Notes under the pieces: model-generated
What the model was told of the DNA's origin: nothing
The model's input: the letters and a program-made list of their open reading frames with translations, nothing else
Databases searched by the model: none
Position numbers and translations under genes: made by a program
Source of the DNA: Siphonodentalium dalli
Taxonomy: Eukaryota > Mollusca > Scaphopoda > Gadilida > Siphonodentaliidae
NCBI GenBank assembly: GCA_032622095.1
Contig: CP136064.1
Coordinates: forward strand, 275,115,614 to 275,179,613
Reading direction: 5' to 3'
Length of the DNA: 64,000 nucleotides
Part shown: positions 45,132-59,003 of the stretch, piece by piece
Numbering within the stretch: position 1 is the first letter of the stretch
Layout: each line of letters starts with the position of its first letter

Positions 45132-48100
45132 ATGCCATTGTGGAAATCCATGCGAAGATACTTACCACTACCTCTGAACTTTACTTTTGTACCATCTCTC
45201 ATGGGGATTAGTATCCAACAGTATCGTGCTTCCATGTGGCTTTTCACTTACGCTAATTATGGATTTGATCTCCGAAAGTACTTTGGAAAAAATCAATTTT
45301 TTTCCGCCAATCTATCTGGTATAAAAACAGCTTTCCGACTGGTGCCGCTTGTTGCTCTACTCCTGATTATTTGTGGAGATATCCATCCACATCCTGGAAC
45401 AAATTCGACCTCCTCTTCGGATGAGCTGCATCATATCTCGGTATTTCACCTAAACATACGGAGCTTAAGACACAAACTCGCCAAAATTTCCTAATTACTA
45501 AACGATTATGATGTGATTTGTTTCACTGAAACACACATTGATGATACGTTTCCATCCGAAAATATATTGATGCAATCCTTTTGTGAACCAATAAGATATA
45601 ATGGATCAAACTCTGGGGGAGGCATTGCAGTTTATTTTGCAAATCATATAGCATTTTCGCGTATACCGGAATTGGAATTTGATAACTCGGTTATGTGGTT
45701 CAGAATTGATATGACCCAAACTAGCTACTTATTGTGCATATCCTACAGATCTGATCAATTTTGAGATTCTGAATATTGGAAATTTTTAGATGAGTCAATA
45801 GACATTGCATTGGATCTTAACTTGCCGCTAATACTCACAGGAGATTTCAATTCAAATGCGATCATCCCCGGCTCTAAAATAAACACTATAAAAGATGCCT
45901 ACCGTTTGAGAAACCTGATTGAGTCTCCCACTAGAGTAACAGAAACTACTATAGTACCCTCCCCGACCCCATTCTAGTCAGTGAAGATGTTGTTTCTTAC
46001 CATGCTGATGTTTTGGATCTCGGTATATCAGACCACTATGCAGTATATGCATACGTTGCCGTTGAGTATAGTCCACAAAAGTCATTTTATCGTAACATTC
46101 TGAAAGGTACTGAAGACATAAACTCGGCGACTTGTGTATTCTCTAGAAAATTTCTCTCAATAATGAGAGAAACAGTTCCCAGAAAGAAAGTTCTTATCCG
46201 AAAAAACGACAAGTGTTGGTTCAATACTGAACTAAGATCTGTTATCCGTAGTAGAAATCGTTTACGTCACATAGCCCAAAAATCGGGGAAATCGAAAGAT
46301 TGGATCAGGTACAAAAAGAGTCGAAATTCTGTGAATAACATGAAAAGTATGCAAAAGCTAAATTTGATCAAGATCTCGAGACATCAATAAAGTCCGATTC
46401 ATCAGCCAAAATTTTTTGGCACATTGTCAAAGAGCTTCTTGATAATGCACCGAACTCCTGCATTCCACCCCTGCGAAACAGCAGCGGAAATTTGGTGTTT
46501 GATGACGATTCCAAAGCCTGTCTCCTTAATGAAAAATGTGTTGCTAATTCAGATATCGACAATTCTAAATGCAACCTTCCTATTTTCCGAAACAAATGTG
46601 ATAATAATATATCAGATTTACCTGTCACGTTCGATGATATAACTGAAGCCATACAATCGACCAAACCAAATAAGGCACACGGTCACGACGGAATTACCGT
46701 TCGCATGTTACTATATAGGGACGATTGACCGAGTGGTAGTCCCTCATTTTATTTTTAATGTCATTTGAATCGGGATGCTTTCCAGATTCTTGGAATCAGG
46801 CGAATGTTATTCCAATTCATAAAAAAAGCGACCGATCCGCTACTGACAATTACCGACCAATCTCACTGTTACCCGTTCTTGGAAAGATTTTTGAAAAAGT
46901 GGCATTGAAATACCTTTCCAAACATTTCTTTAACAACGGATTAATATATGATTATCAGTCCGGTTTCATTCCTGGCCACAGTACACTATACCAGCTGCTG
47001 GAAATACAACACTCCTTGTGCCAGGCCCTCGATCAGAAATTGTGCACATGTGCTATTTTTTGCGATATTTCCAAGGCTTTTGAACGAGTCTGACACGAGG
47101 GGCTGTTATTTAAGCTTGAACAATGCGGAGTCAATGGACGACTTCTGGCCTGGATTAAAAATGATTTATCTAACAGGACACAAAGAGTAATAGTTGGACA
47201 AACATTTTCGAGTCCCCTGCAACTGAAAGCAGGAGTGCCCCAAGGATAAATACTTGGCCCATTCTTCTTCCTAGTTTTTATAAATGATATACATGATAAT
47301 TTAATATCTTTCACGCGTATGTACGCCGACGACACATGTTTTACCTCATTCGAAGACGCTAGTACCTTATGTGAACATAACCTGCAAACAGACGTAGAAA
47401 GTATATCTGTGTGGTCCAAACAATGGCTGGTACAATTCAACTCTTCCAAGACAAAAATAATAAATTTTTCCTTCTCATCTAATTACAATACCCTAAGTGT
47501 CGCAATGGACGGTCAGTTAATAGAGCAGGTGGACACACATCGACACCTTGGTGTGTTTCTTCAGTCTAACCTCAATTGGGACAAGCAAATAGAAAATTTG
47601 TGTGGACGCTTAAGATCTCGCCTATCGCAATTGAGACGATTGAAATTCACAGTTAATCGGCGAACCTTGGAATGTATGTACAAAACCTTTATTTTTCCGC
47701 TTATGGATTACGGAGATGTAATTTGGGCTCACGCACCGAACACTCTTCTTGTACTGCTTGATCGGATACATTATGATACCGCTCGAATTGTTAGTGGGTT
47801 AAATAAATCTGTTTCGAATGAAAAACTCCTCACTGAAGTAGGATGGCCTACACTTTACACCAGACGCGAACACCTGAGTACACTTTTGCCGACCTTTGCT
47901 AAAGATCAATCTAACTACTCACATCGATACCCATTATTATTTTTACAGAAACGCAACAATACAGAACATTTTAAATCGACCTTTCTGTCTGCCTGAGATG
48001 GTAATTAAATGGAATGCAGTGGTAATAAATGGTTCATCTGATCGCACCAAAACCGACATATTGAAATTAATGTATGACAAATTGCCTATATTTCCCCCAA

Positions 48101-48447
48101 AACCGCCGCCATACTTCAATTCAGGCACTCGCAAATGGAACATCGTGCACATCAAGCTAAGGAATAACTGCAGCGATTTAAATTTTGATAAACTTGAAAA
48201 CTATATTTCTATAACAGCTCACTGTCAATGTGGGTTTTATATTGAAGACGCCTCACATTTTTTCTTCCAGTGCCCGTTATTTGAAGAGAGTCGCTTAATA
48301 TTCATCCAACGCCTTTGGCTAAATGGAATTTTCGTTAATAGGATTGAAGATATCCTCTTTGGTCAAAGCAACCTATCCAATACTTTAAATGATAAATTGT
48401 TTCGCAATACGCAAACTTTCATTGCATCATCGGGTAGATTTCATTGA
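45132..48447 (+). pseudogene. LINE-B ORF2: APE endonuclease-reverse transcriptase with many breaks
   Basis: The N-terminal segment ends in a hydrophobic stretch and IICGDIHPHPGT, which lines up with the 2A-like GD(V/I)ExNPGP found at this place in several CR1-type LINEs but is degenerate. APE motifs follow (ISVFHLNIRSL, ICFTETHID, LILTGDFNSNA, SDHYAVYAY). RT motifs are NYRPISLLPVLGKIFEK, YQSGFIPGHST, FCDISKAFERV, GVPQG, MYADDTCF and HRHLGVFL. A knuckle CQCGFYIEDASHFFFQC is near the end. In-frame stops lie at about 45492, 45762, 47091 and 47248; frame changes occur near 45950, 46390-46490, 46730 and 47900-47990. The catalytic Asp of motif A and YADD remain, but it cannot be functional. Confidence 0.9.
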
Positions 48448-48775
48448 CGGAAAACCTTCAAAATCCAAATAATCCTATATCTTCATACATTCCCCATATT
48501 GCCATCAAAATACTCGGCTCAGCTCGCCACAGGACCTACATCCCATCCTTGATATCTATCTACTCACTTTATACCTTACCCTCATTCTCGACCCTCCTCG
48601 TTTTAGGTACTACATTCCAATTATAAGCTAATATTGAGTCCTACATAATTCCATATATAATTAATAATTTGCGTTTCAATATTGTTAAGGGAGAGGAGCA
48701 ATATTCTAAGTTGAATAACTTGTGCTCCCATCCCTTTTGATTAACTCATATCTTATTTCATATTCTAATTTGTTA
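48448..48775 (+). mobile_element. 3' UTR of LINE-B with conserved stem-loop
   Basis: GGAGC at about 48695 pairs with GCTCC at about 48724, enclosing AAGTT-GAAT-AACTT. The arrangement is shared with three other sites (49.17, 60.40 and 61.82 kb). CATCCCTTTTG follows the stem. Confidence 0.75.
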
Positions 48776-49260
48776 AATGTATTATGTAACGAGGGTCAAA
48801 TAAAATATGTTCAAACAGCGTGCCCCCTGTTCCACACCGTAAGAATGGAAATGTGTCAAAAATTATACCAAGAAGGACTGAAAATTACACATATCAACGA
48901 TTTACTTTTCGGAATTCCCGATACCTCAAATAGAAGAAACAAAATTATCTTCGAAATAGTCCATCAATATATAACAGCGACAAAACGATTTGAAGTCGGA
49001 TAGATCAAACGCATTTCCGAATAGCCACCAAAAGCAAATTGGTCGCGAAATCGGTTTTGGCACCTCCCACCCCAAACCCAAACCCACTCATTGTAAATGT
49101 AAATATGTTTAACCTATATATTATTTTGACTCTTTTCTTCGCCATTTTGTATGAATACAATTATTGTAAACAGGGAGAGTAGAGAGGCTAAGTAATTGTT
49201 TGTCCCCAATCCCTTTTGCATTATTCGATATACAAATAAAATATGTTTAAAGTAAGTAAC
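48776..49260 (+). mobile_element. 5'-truncated relative of LINE-B
   Basis: It begins within the knuckle region: QTACPLFHTVRMEMCQKLY matches QCPLFEESRLIFIQRLW, and INDLLFGIPDTSN matches IEDILFGQSNLSN. The ORF runs to 49003, then a 3' UTR with GGGAGAG...TAAGTAATTG...CCCCAATCCCTTTTG and an end TAAAATATGTTTAAAGTAA. It is tandem to LINE-B in the same orientation. Confidence 0.85.
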
Positions 49261-50820
49261 CTATTAGTCTGGTCGTGGAAGTAAAAATGCAGGGTCAACC
49301 TAGAACAAATTGTTAGTCATGCGATTTTTGTGTCAACACATGCTCATATGTCCGAAATCTAAAATCCGCTTTGGTGAAACTGTGTTATCCAAGATGGCGT
49401 CCAACATGGTTGTCAATATTACATCAGTTCTAGAAATAAGTAATTATATGACATGTTGTGGAGTAGAAATCACGCAGGTATACCAGTTTGTGTGACATTG
49501 AGTACGGAAGCAAATAGAGTGAAACAGACAGAAAATAATACAATCGCGGCCAATAAATGTCTGTCAAAATGGCCGCAACTCCAAGCCATACCACGATGAA
49601 AGCAACATATTGGATAACCACATAGGAGTGAAAATACGTGTTGGTAATATACAAATCTGTTGGTAAGTATTTTTGAAGGTATACAGCTAATTAAACAGAA
49701 CCATCAGCCGGATTTATCTGTTACTGCAACATAAGTCAAACCCAATGATTTACGTCTTTAAAGTTCGGGTTTTCTGCTTATCCAACATCCAACGGCCGGG
49801 CCAACATATCATAATTTTGGGCATTCAACACACAAAGTAAAGTTTAGCCACACAGTGCATTGTGAATAATTATTGAATGAAAATACATAAACTGAAGTGC
49901 AAACTCTTGTGGTATAAAGACTCTTTACATTTCCAGAATTTAGTCACTCTCCGTGATAATAAACCATACACATATGTCCCAGTGATTATTACACTGCAAA
50001 GAAACACTCATCTCTTCAATAGATTAGCGCGATATCTCACCAGATCAAAGAAACGGTACATCTACATTTACATTTCTATGAACATGTACTTAATCTGCAT
50101 GTTTGAATATCAAAGTGGTAGAGCCATTGAGGTTGATAATGATGCATGTATTATCATAACTATAATCCCGTTGCTTTGTGAGTGTCCGTAATGTGGTGTA
50201 GAATTTATATTGGCGGGTGATTTCTTTATTCTTTAGGATAATCCACTTATCCTTTTTCTTCCGGGATTTATTCACTGTCCTTTCATGCCATGATTGTCTA
50301 AATAATCGGGCATTTTAGAAGTGACCATTGTCCACCTTACTCTAAGATTAAGTTTACTCTAAGATTAAGTTTTCATTGAACACCTAAATGTGGCATATTA
50401 TCACTTGGCAACTTTGCAAAAAATGTTTTCATTTGGCAAAAGTAAATTTTGGACCAGCGCAGACCCTGTGCGGAACTTATCACTGTGATACATAATTTCT
50501 GTAATTTCACGGAGAAGAGGGCTGGGAAAATATCTGCCTGCGCATTGTTCTGTAACATTGCGGATTCTGGGTTGACTTTATACAACTGATTAACAATATT
50601 TAGCAGGACGTATGATGTTTGTGCTTGTTTCGATCTATTTTGTGACCTTGCGATTAACTTTAAAAAAAACTTGTATTCATTCATTCATTCATGTTTATAT
50701 ATGGAGGGTGTAAATTATGTTGTTTCTAGTACCAATGAAAACTGTCCATTTTAGCCATCAAATACCACAATTTGTCGCCATCAAAATCGCGTATCAGCAT
50801 TTTATTGGAATCCCGTCTAA
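49261..50820. other. No supported gene
   Basis: Contains AAGATGGCGTCCAACATGG and AAAATGGCCGC motifs similar to those at 39.4-39.9 kb. Nothing coding was seen. Confidence 0.45.
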
Positions 50821-50822
50821 CA

Positions 50823-51235
50823 TTTAAGACGGGATATGAAACCCGAATACAATATAAGACGGGATATGAATCCCGAATACCATATAAGACGGGATATGAA
50901 TCCCGAATACCATATAAGACGGGATATGAATCCCGAATACCATGGATCCCGAATACCATTTTAAGACGGGATATGAATCCCGAATACCATATAAGCCGGG
51001 ATATGAATCCCGAATACCATATAAGACGGGATATGAATCCCGAATACCATATAAGACGGGATATGAATCCCGAATACCATATAAGCCGGGATATGAATCC
51101 CGAATACCATATAAGACGGGATATGAATCCCGAATACCATATAAGACGGGATATGAATCCCGAATACCATGGATCCCGAATACCATTTTAAGACGGATGT
51201 GAATCATGAATACCATTTAAGACGGGTATGAATCA
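50823..51235. repeat. 30-bp minisatellite, ~13 units
   Basis: Units are GACGGGATATGAATCCCGAA plus TACCATATAA. A variant CATGGATCCCGAATACCATT appears at 50941 and again 227 bp later, hinting at a higher-order duplication. Several frames on both strands stay open because of the 30-bp period. Confidence 0.95.
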
Positions 51236-52745
51236 TGTTCGCATATACCACACAGAAGTGGCACGTATCCCGCCTATCAAAAAGCGGGGGGGGGGGAGGT
51301 GACATTATAATTCAATGCTTCAAATAGCAAAGGACTTCAAAAGCTTGCACGATTGTACAGATACATGTATAGACAGAAATCTGAGTCGATATTGTTCTGG
51401 CTATATAGAGCACAGGGACGTAACGATAGGGTGGGGTGTCCCACCCCCACGAATTAGGAATTAGGACCATTATTTTCAATAGTTGGAAATTTCCTGACTC
51501 AAATTCCAATAGTTGGAAATTTCTTGACTCAAATTCCAATAGTTGGAAATTAAAAGTAAAAGTAAATCGAATGATCTAAGTGTTTTTATCAGAGTTCGCG
51601 ATTTTCCGACTCCGAATTTGTGCCGGTTGTTTATTTTCCGACTCAGAATTCCAATTCTAAATACTCTACACCGATTTTACAATTCCGGAATTGTACAAAA
51701 TTGTTTTTTCCGACTCCAAATTCCGTCATTTTGATTTGCAGCTGAGCGGGGAGGCAACACCGGAGCCGAATAAAGTGACAGTTACAACGCAAAATAATAT
51801 TAGCTAAAACACTTCCATAAAATTGAATAAATCAAGACTAAGATGCAACAAATGTTAAACTACGGTGTACGCTTGAGTAGCATCGATAGGTAAGAAATGA
51901 TTATATGTTAATAACTTGCCATGCCATTTGGAGGAATATAATTAATTTTACAGGTTTGAACAAATTGCGATATGTGTTTTGTACTACCACGAATAACAGG
52001 GGAGATCGTTTACTCGTACGAATACACGTCAAATTTACCAAGTAATCCAAATTTCCTGCATTTCAATAAAGGAACTGTTTCAATTCTGAGTTATTAAGTG
52101 CTATGTACGAGCTAATGTTTTCGAAAATAATGAATAATTAAGGGAAAGTTTTTTTTCTGTTTTTACAATTTTAACCATTTTAATACTGCCACACTACTGA
52201 CAGTGCTGGGTCATCGTAGGTATTCATACCCATGTGACAGTGGCAAACTGGCATAATAGTATTGTATATGTTGTAATTGTAGTTTGTACAGTCATTTGAG
52301 TAAATACATTCCAGTAATGCTCATTACCTGAACACATATATGAAATTGAAAGCAAAGCATTTCCTTCAAGTTCAAACTGGTATGTTTTACCAAACCTCCA
52401 TATCTTTATGTGGCAGCTTTAGCAATATAACAATCATTCAATATGCATACGTGTTACCACTGTGTGAGTTATAACTTGTGACTCCTTGGAATTTAAATAC
52501 ATGTAAATCATATTCGTTCCTCAACCACATATATTGCATGCACAGTGTTCTCAACAGATAAAACATGGATCAATGCCTAGTCATTCTTGTTACTATTGTC
52601 TTTATTTACACAGTCCATACTCTAAAAAGAACATATAGAAAACCAAATCCTTTATAGTTGGAAATTATATTACACCAAATCCTATGTAGTTGGAAATGTT
52701 ATGGTCACACCCCCAGTTGAAATCCCCTGAGAACGTCCCTGATAG
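51236..52745. other. No supported gene; one short tandem repeat
   Basis: AATTCCAATAGTTGGAAATT with TCCTGACTCA recurs three times at about 51477-51550. ATTCCGACTC-like fragments continue to 51730. No gene was recognised. Confidence 0.5.
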
Positions 52746-52885
52746 AGCCGCACAGTTTTGGGACGGGGAAGTGATTATCTCACGAAAGCTTTTCGCGGAA
52801 GGACACACAAGAGCCGAAGGCTCGCGGGGTATCATTCCGCGAAACGCTCGATGTGATAATCACTTACTCGTCGAAAAACTGCGCG

Positions 52886-52889
<4 letters not shown>
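52746..52889. repeat. Palindromic foldback element P6
   Basis: Arms with GTGATTATCTCACG and CGATGTGATAATCAC, and TTTTCGCGGAA and TTCCGCGAAA, face the exact centre GAGCCGAAGGCTC at 52811-52823. The outer parts GCCGCACAGTTTTGGGACG and CGTCGAAAAACTGCGCGG also pair imperfectly. Confidence 0.85.
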
Positions 52890-54075
<1,186 letters not shown>

Positions 54076-54525
54076 AGTTTATTGCTACAGTATCGTATAA
54101 GTAGGTGAACCTCACCTCACTGTCATCGATGTTAGCGCGTTAATTGATACACTGTCGTATTATATGTGACCCCCACCTCAATTGTTATAACAGACGACCA
54201 CACATAGCCGTAGGTGATCCCACTTGAGGCCACCTCACTTCGGTGATGTTATTGTACCATAAGGGATCCCACATGCGACGATAACGCATTTATTGCTACA
54301 TTGCAATATAGGTGATCACCAGATTTGGCTATTGATACCGGGTTTATTGCTAAAGTGCCGTATGTAATCCCGCATCACTGCCATTGTATATCGAATTTAG
54401 TTCTGCAGTGTCGTATATGCGACTCGTCGACTTGAAGAGTGCATCCACCGACACGAACTGGAAGACTGGAAGCGACGACAAGGCGAGCTAGAGAGTCCAC
54501 CTCACTCCGGCGATAGTGCGTTTAG
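54076..54525. repeat. Diverged left flank of the 49-bp satellite
   Basis: Units such as GCGTTTATTGCTACA, GTGCCGTAT and TGATCCCACCTCACT recur with high divergence, including CCATTGTATATCGAATTTAG and CTCACTCCGGCGATAGTGCG. Confidence 0.7.
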
Positions 54526-54790
54526 GATAGGATGGGATAGGATATTTTATTTCCAATACACATATATATTACATAATAGTGATGACAATTATGGATAATT
54601 ATGTTGTATATTGTGGGGGATGGCATAGTCTGGCAAGACTGTCTTCCTGCCATTCCCAGTATGGTGAATATAGAAATTAACAACAACAGTAAGATGGCGT
54701 CGGGTGAGCCGTGCACATATTGCGTATATGTAATTTATAAGTTTAGGGCTTAGTTCAAGAGTGTGTGGAAATGGATACCACCCGTTTATT
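54526..54790 (-). mobile_element. Retroposon 3' end inserted in the diverged satellite
   Basis: On the minus strand GTATTGGAAATAAAATATCC is followed by CTATC-type repeats. The satellite motif CACTCCGGCGATAGTGCGTT is present on both sides (54507 and 54814), which suits an insertion or a repeat-mediated rearrangement. Confidence 0.5.
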
Positions 54791-55812
54791 GTTAGTGTCG
54801 TAGATGACTCAACCTCACTCCGGCGATAGTGCGTTTATTGTTAGTGTCCCCACATCAATGCAATGGTAGCTAGTTTATTGTTAATGTCGTAGCTTTGTGT
54901 GACCCACATTATGTGAGTAAAGGGGGGATGCCCTATAGCAGAAGAGTCCACAATTAGAGGTACCATGTCTTACCCACCGGAAGCTGACATAAGCTAATGA
55001 TAGGTAGAGCACTCTGCTGTATAGGCAGTTTCTGATATAGTCATAAAGAGTAGGAAAATAAAAGATAGCAGAAACCCAGAGAACACATACAAATTTCGTG
55101 TTATGATTTATATTTCATAATAATATTTAATTTAATCATTGTATTATCAAAGTTATGTGAATTTAGTACCCGTGAGGTCTCCATGTCGTTACTGTACATT
55201 TATTAACCACGAGTTTCCCAGTCCGGATCCGCCGTCTTTGTAAAATAATTGCGCTTAACATTTATATGCATATGTAAACCATAATATTTATATACTTATT
55301 AAAAGATACCAACACTGAAAATTTTCCATTATCGAATTATCCACACACTATCGTGACAGGTTATTTCGTTTACTTGATCAAGGGAGGTCCCGTTGTTTGA
55401 TCATCGGCAACCATAATTCCGTATTAAAATAAATAATAGATAAACAAATCCTCATGCAAAAAGCAGCCCAGTTCAAAGGACAAACATGCAGCAAGCATCC
55501 ACACAACACACGACAACATGTCCATCCTACACTTGTCATGATAATTGATATATAGGGCTGTTGTTAGTAAGTAATTAAATTACAAACCTATACATATGAC
55601 ATGTTGAACGCTCTTTATGTAGAGTATATAACAGTTATGTATATATATGGTACATCGGTTGGAATTGTGTTCAAAGTTCCCATGCAAACAATTTGTTATG
55701 GTGATAGCCGACAAAAACAAGGGCCATCCCACATATATACAGGTATTCAATCAACCATCCATAAGTTAAATGGTTTGTTGGTTAACGGGTCCTGTTTCTA
55801 AAGTGGTGTTGA
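54791..55812. other. Satellite fragments and unclassified repeat
   Basis: 54791-54910 holds two satellite-like units. 54905-55060 shares CACCGGAAGCT...GCTAATGAT with 35420-35560. The rest is unassigned. Confidence 0.5.
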
Positions 55813-57828
55813 CATGTGGACCTCAATGCAATGGTAGATAGTTTATTGTTAGTGTCGTATGTGACCCCCACCTCAATGCAATGGTAGTTAGTTTATTGTT
55901 AGTGTCGTAGATGACCCCACATCAATGCAATGGTAGCTAGTTTATTGTTAGTGTCGTATGTGACCCCCACCTCAATGCAATGGTAGTTAGTTTATTGTTA
56001 GTGTCGTAGATGACCCCACCTCAATGCAATGGTAGTTAGTTTATTGTTAGTGTCGTATGTGACCCCACCTCAATGCAATGGTAGTTAGTTTATTGTTAGT
56101 GTCGTATGTGACCCCACCTCAATGCAATGGTAGCTAGTTTATTGTTAGTGTCGTATGTGACCCCACATCAATGCAATGGTAGCTAGTTTATTGTTAGTGT
56201 CGTATGTGACCCCCACATCAATGCAATGGTAGCTAGATTATTGTTAGTGTCGTGTGTGTGACCCCACATCAATGCAATGGTAGCTAGTTTATTGTTAGTG
56301 TCGTATGTGACCCCACCTCAATGCAATGGTAGCTAGTTTATTGATAGTGTCGTATGTGACCCCACATCAATGCAATGGTAGCTAGTTTATTGTTAGTGTC
56401 GTATGTGACCCCACATCAATGCAATGGTAGCTAGTTTATTGTTAGTGTCGTATGTGACCCCACATCAATGCAATGGTAGCTAGTTTATTGTTAGTGTCGT
56501 ATGTGACCCCCACATCAATGCAATGGTAGCTAGTTTATTGTTAGTGTCGTATGTGACCCCCACCTCAATGCAATGGTAGCTAGTTTATTGTTAGTGTCGT
56601 ATGTGACCCCACATCAATGCAATGGTAGTTAGTTTATTGTTAGTGTCGTATGTGACCCCACATCAATGCAATGGTAGCTAGTTTATTGTTAGTGTCGTAT
56701 GTGACCCCAATCAATGCAATGGTAGCTAGTTTATTGTTTGTTTCGTATGTGACCCCACATCAATGCAATGGTAGCTAGTTTTTTGTTAGTGTCGTATGTG
56801 ACCCCACATCAATGCAATGGTAGCTAGTTTATTGTTAGTGTCTTATGTGACCCCACATCAATGCAATGGTAGCTAGTGTATTGTTAGTGTCGTATGTGAC
56901 CCCACATCAATGCAATGGTAGCTAGTTTATTGTTAGTGTCGTATGTGACCCCACATCAATGCAATGGTAGCTAGTTTATTGTTAGTGTCGTATGTGACCC
57001 CACATCAATGCAATGGTAGCTAGTTTATTGGTAGTGTCGTATGTGACCCCACATCAATGCAATGGTAGCTAGTTTATTGTTAGTGTCGTATGTGACCCCA
57101 CATCAATGCAATGGTAGCTAGTTTATTGTTAGTGTCGTATGTGACCCCACATCAATGCAATGGTAGCTAGTTTATTGTTAGTGTCGTATGTGACCCCACA
57201 TCAATGCAATGGTAGTTAGTTTATTGTTAGTGTCGTATGTGACCCCACATCAATGCAATGGTAGCTAGTTTATTGTTAGTGTCGTATGTGACCCCACATC
57301 AATGCAATGGTAGCTAGTTTATTGTTAGTGTCGTATGTGACCCCACATCAATGCAATGGTAGCCAGTTTATTGTTAGTGTCGGATGTGACCCCACATCAA
57401 TGCAATGGTAGCTAGTTTATTGTTAGTGTCGTATGTGACCCCACATCAATGCAATGGTAGCTAGTTTATTGTTAGTGTTGTATGTGACCCCACATCAATG
57501 CAATGGTAGCTAGTTTATTGTTAGTGTTGTATGTGACCCCACCTCAATGCAATGGTAGCTAGTTTATTGTTAGTGTCGTATGTGACCCCACATCAATGCA
57601 ATGGTAGCTAGTTTATTGTTAGTGTTGTATGTGACCCCAAATCAATGCAATGGTAGCTAGTTTATTGTTAGTGTCGTATGTGACCCCACATCAATGCAAT
57701 GGTAGCTAGTTTATTGTTAGTGTCGTATGTGACTCCACATCAATGCAATGGTAGCTAGTTTATTGTTAGTGTTGTATGTGACCCCACCTCAATGCAATGG
57801 TAGCTAGTTTATTGTTAGTGTCGTAGAT

Positions 57829-57903
57829 GACTAACAATAAACGCACTATCGCCGGAGTGAGGTGGAGTCGCATATACGACACCGCAGAACTAAACTCGAT
57901 ATA
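57829..57903. repeat. Inverted flank segment inside the satellite
   Basis: On the minus strand it reads TATATCGAGTTTAGTTCTGC, GTGTCGTATATGCGACTCC and CACTCCGGCGATAGTGCG. These parts are found in direct orientation in the diverged flank at 54385-54425 and 54500-54530/54810-54835. Confidence 0.85.
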
Positions 57904-58204
57904 CAATGGTAGCTAGTTTATTGTTAGTGTCGTAGATGACTCCACCTCAATGCAATGGTAGCTAGTTTATTGTTAGTGTCGTAGATGACTCCACCTCAAT
58001 GCAATGGTAGCTAGTTTATTGTTAGTGTCGTATGTGACCCCACCTCAATTCAATGGTAGCTAGTTTATTGTTAGTGTCGTATGTGACCCACCTCAATGCA
58101 ATGGTAGCTAGTTTATTGTTAGTGTCGTATGTGACCCAACATCAATGCAATGGTAGCTAGTTTATTGTTAGTGTCGCAGGTTACCCCAACTCAATCCAAT
58201 GGTA

Positions 58205-58800
58205 GCTAGTTTATTGTTAGTGTCGTATGTGACCCCACATCAATGCAATGGTAGCTGGTTTATTGTTAGTGTCGTATGTGACCCCACATCAATGTAATGG
58301 TAGCTAGTTTACTGTTAGTGTCGTATGTGACCCCACCTCAATGCAATATAGCTAGTTTATTGTTAGTATCGTATGTGACCCCCACCTCAATGCAATGGTA
58401 GCTAGTTTATTGTTAGTGTCGTATGTGACCCCACATCAATGCAATGGTAGCTAGTTTATTGTTAGTGTCATATGTGACCCCACATCAATGCAATGGTAGC
58501 TAGTTTATTGTTAGTGTCGTATGTGACCCCACATCAATGCAATGGTAGCTAGTTTATTGTTAGTGTCGTATGTGACCCCACATCAATGTAATGGTAGCTA
58601 GTTTATTGTTAGTGTCGTATGTGACCCCACATCAATGCAATGGTAGCTGGTTTATTGTTAGTGTCGTATGTGACCCCACATCAATGTAATGGTAGCTAGT
58701 TTACTGTTAGTGTCGTATGTGACCCCACCTCAATGCAATATAGCTAGTTTATTGTTAGTATCGTATGTGACCCCCACCTCAATGCAATGGTAGCTAGTTT
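58205..58800. repeat. Duplicated 8-unit block (392-bp period)
   Basis: A series of rare variants (TAGCTGGTTT, CAATGTAATGG, TTTACTGTTAG, GCAATATAGC, TTAGTATCG) occurs in the same order starting near 58251 and again near 58643, 392 bp apart. Confidence 0.9.
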
Positions 58801-59003
58801 ATTGTTAGTGTCGTATGTGACCCCACATCAATGCAATGGTAGCTAGTTTATTGTTAGTGTCGTATGTGACCCCACATCAATGCAATGGTAGCTAGTTTAT
58901 TGTTAGTGTCGTATGTGACCCCACATCAATGCAATGGTAGCTAGTTTATTGTTAGTGTCGTATGTGACCACACATCAATGCAATGGTAGCTAGTTTATTG
59001 CTA

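Larger units (their letters stand above)
55813..59003. repeat. 49-bp satellite array, about 65 units
   Basis: The unit is GTCGTATGTGACCCCACATC, AATGCAATGGTAGCTAGTTT and ATTGTTAGT. Most units differ by 0-3 bases, and common variants are ACCTCA for ACATCA and TAGTTAG for TAGCTAG. It is interrupted at 57829-57903 by an inverted piece. The homogeneity contrasts with the worn flanks on both sides. Confidence 0.97.

Noticed and set aside
50824-51216. Long overlapping ORFs on both strands in the 30-bp array
   Set aside because: Open frames on both strands come from the 30-bp period without stops, not from coding selection.
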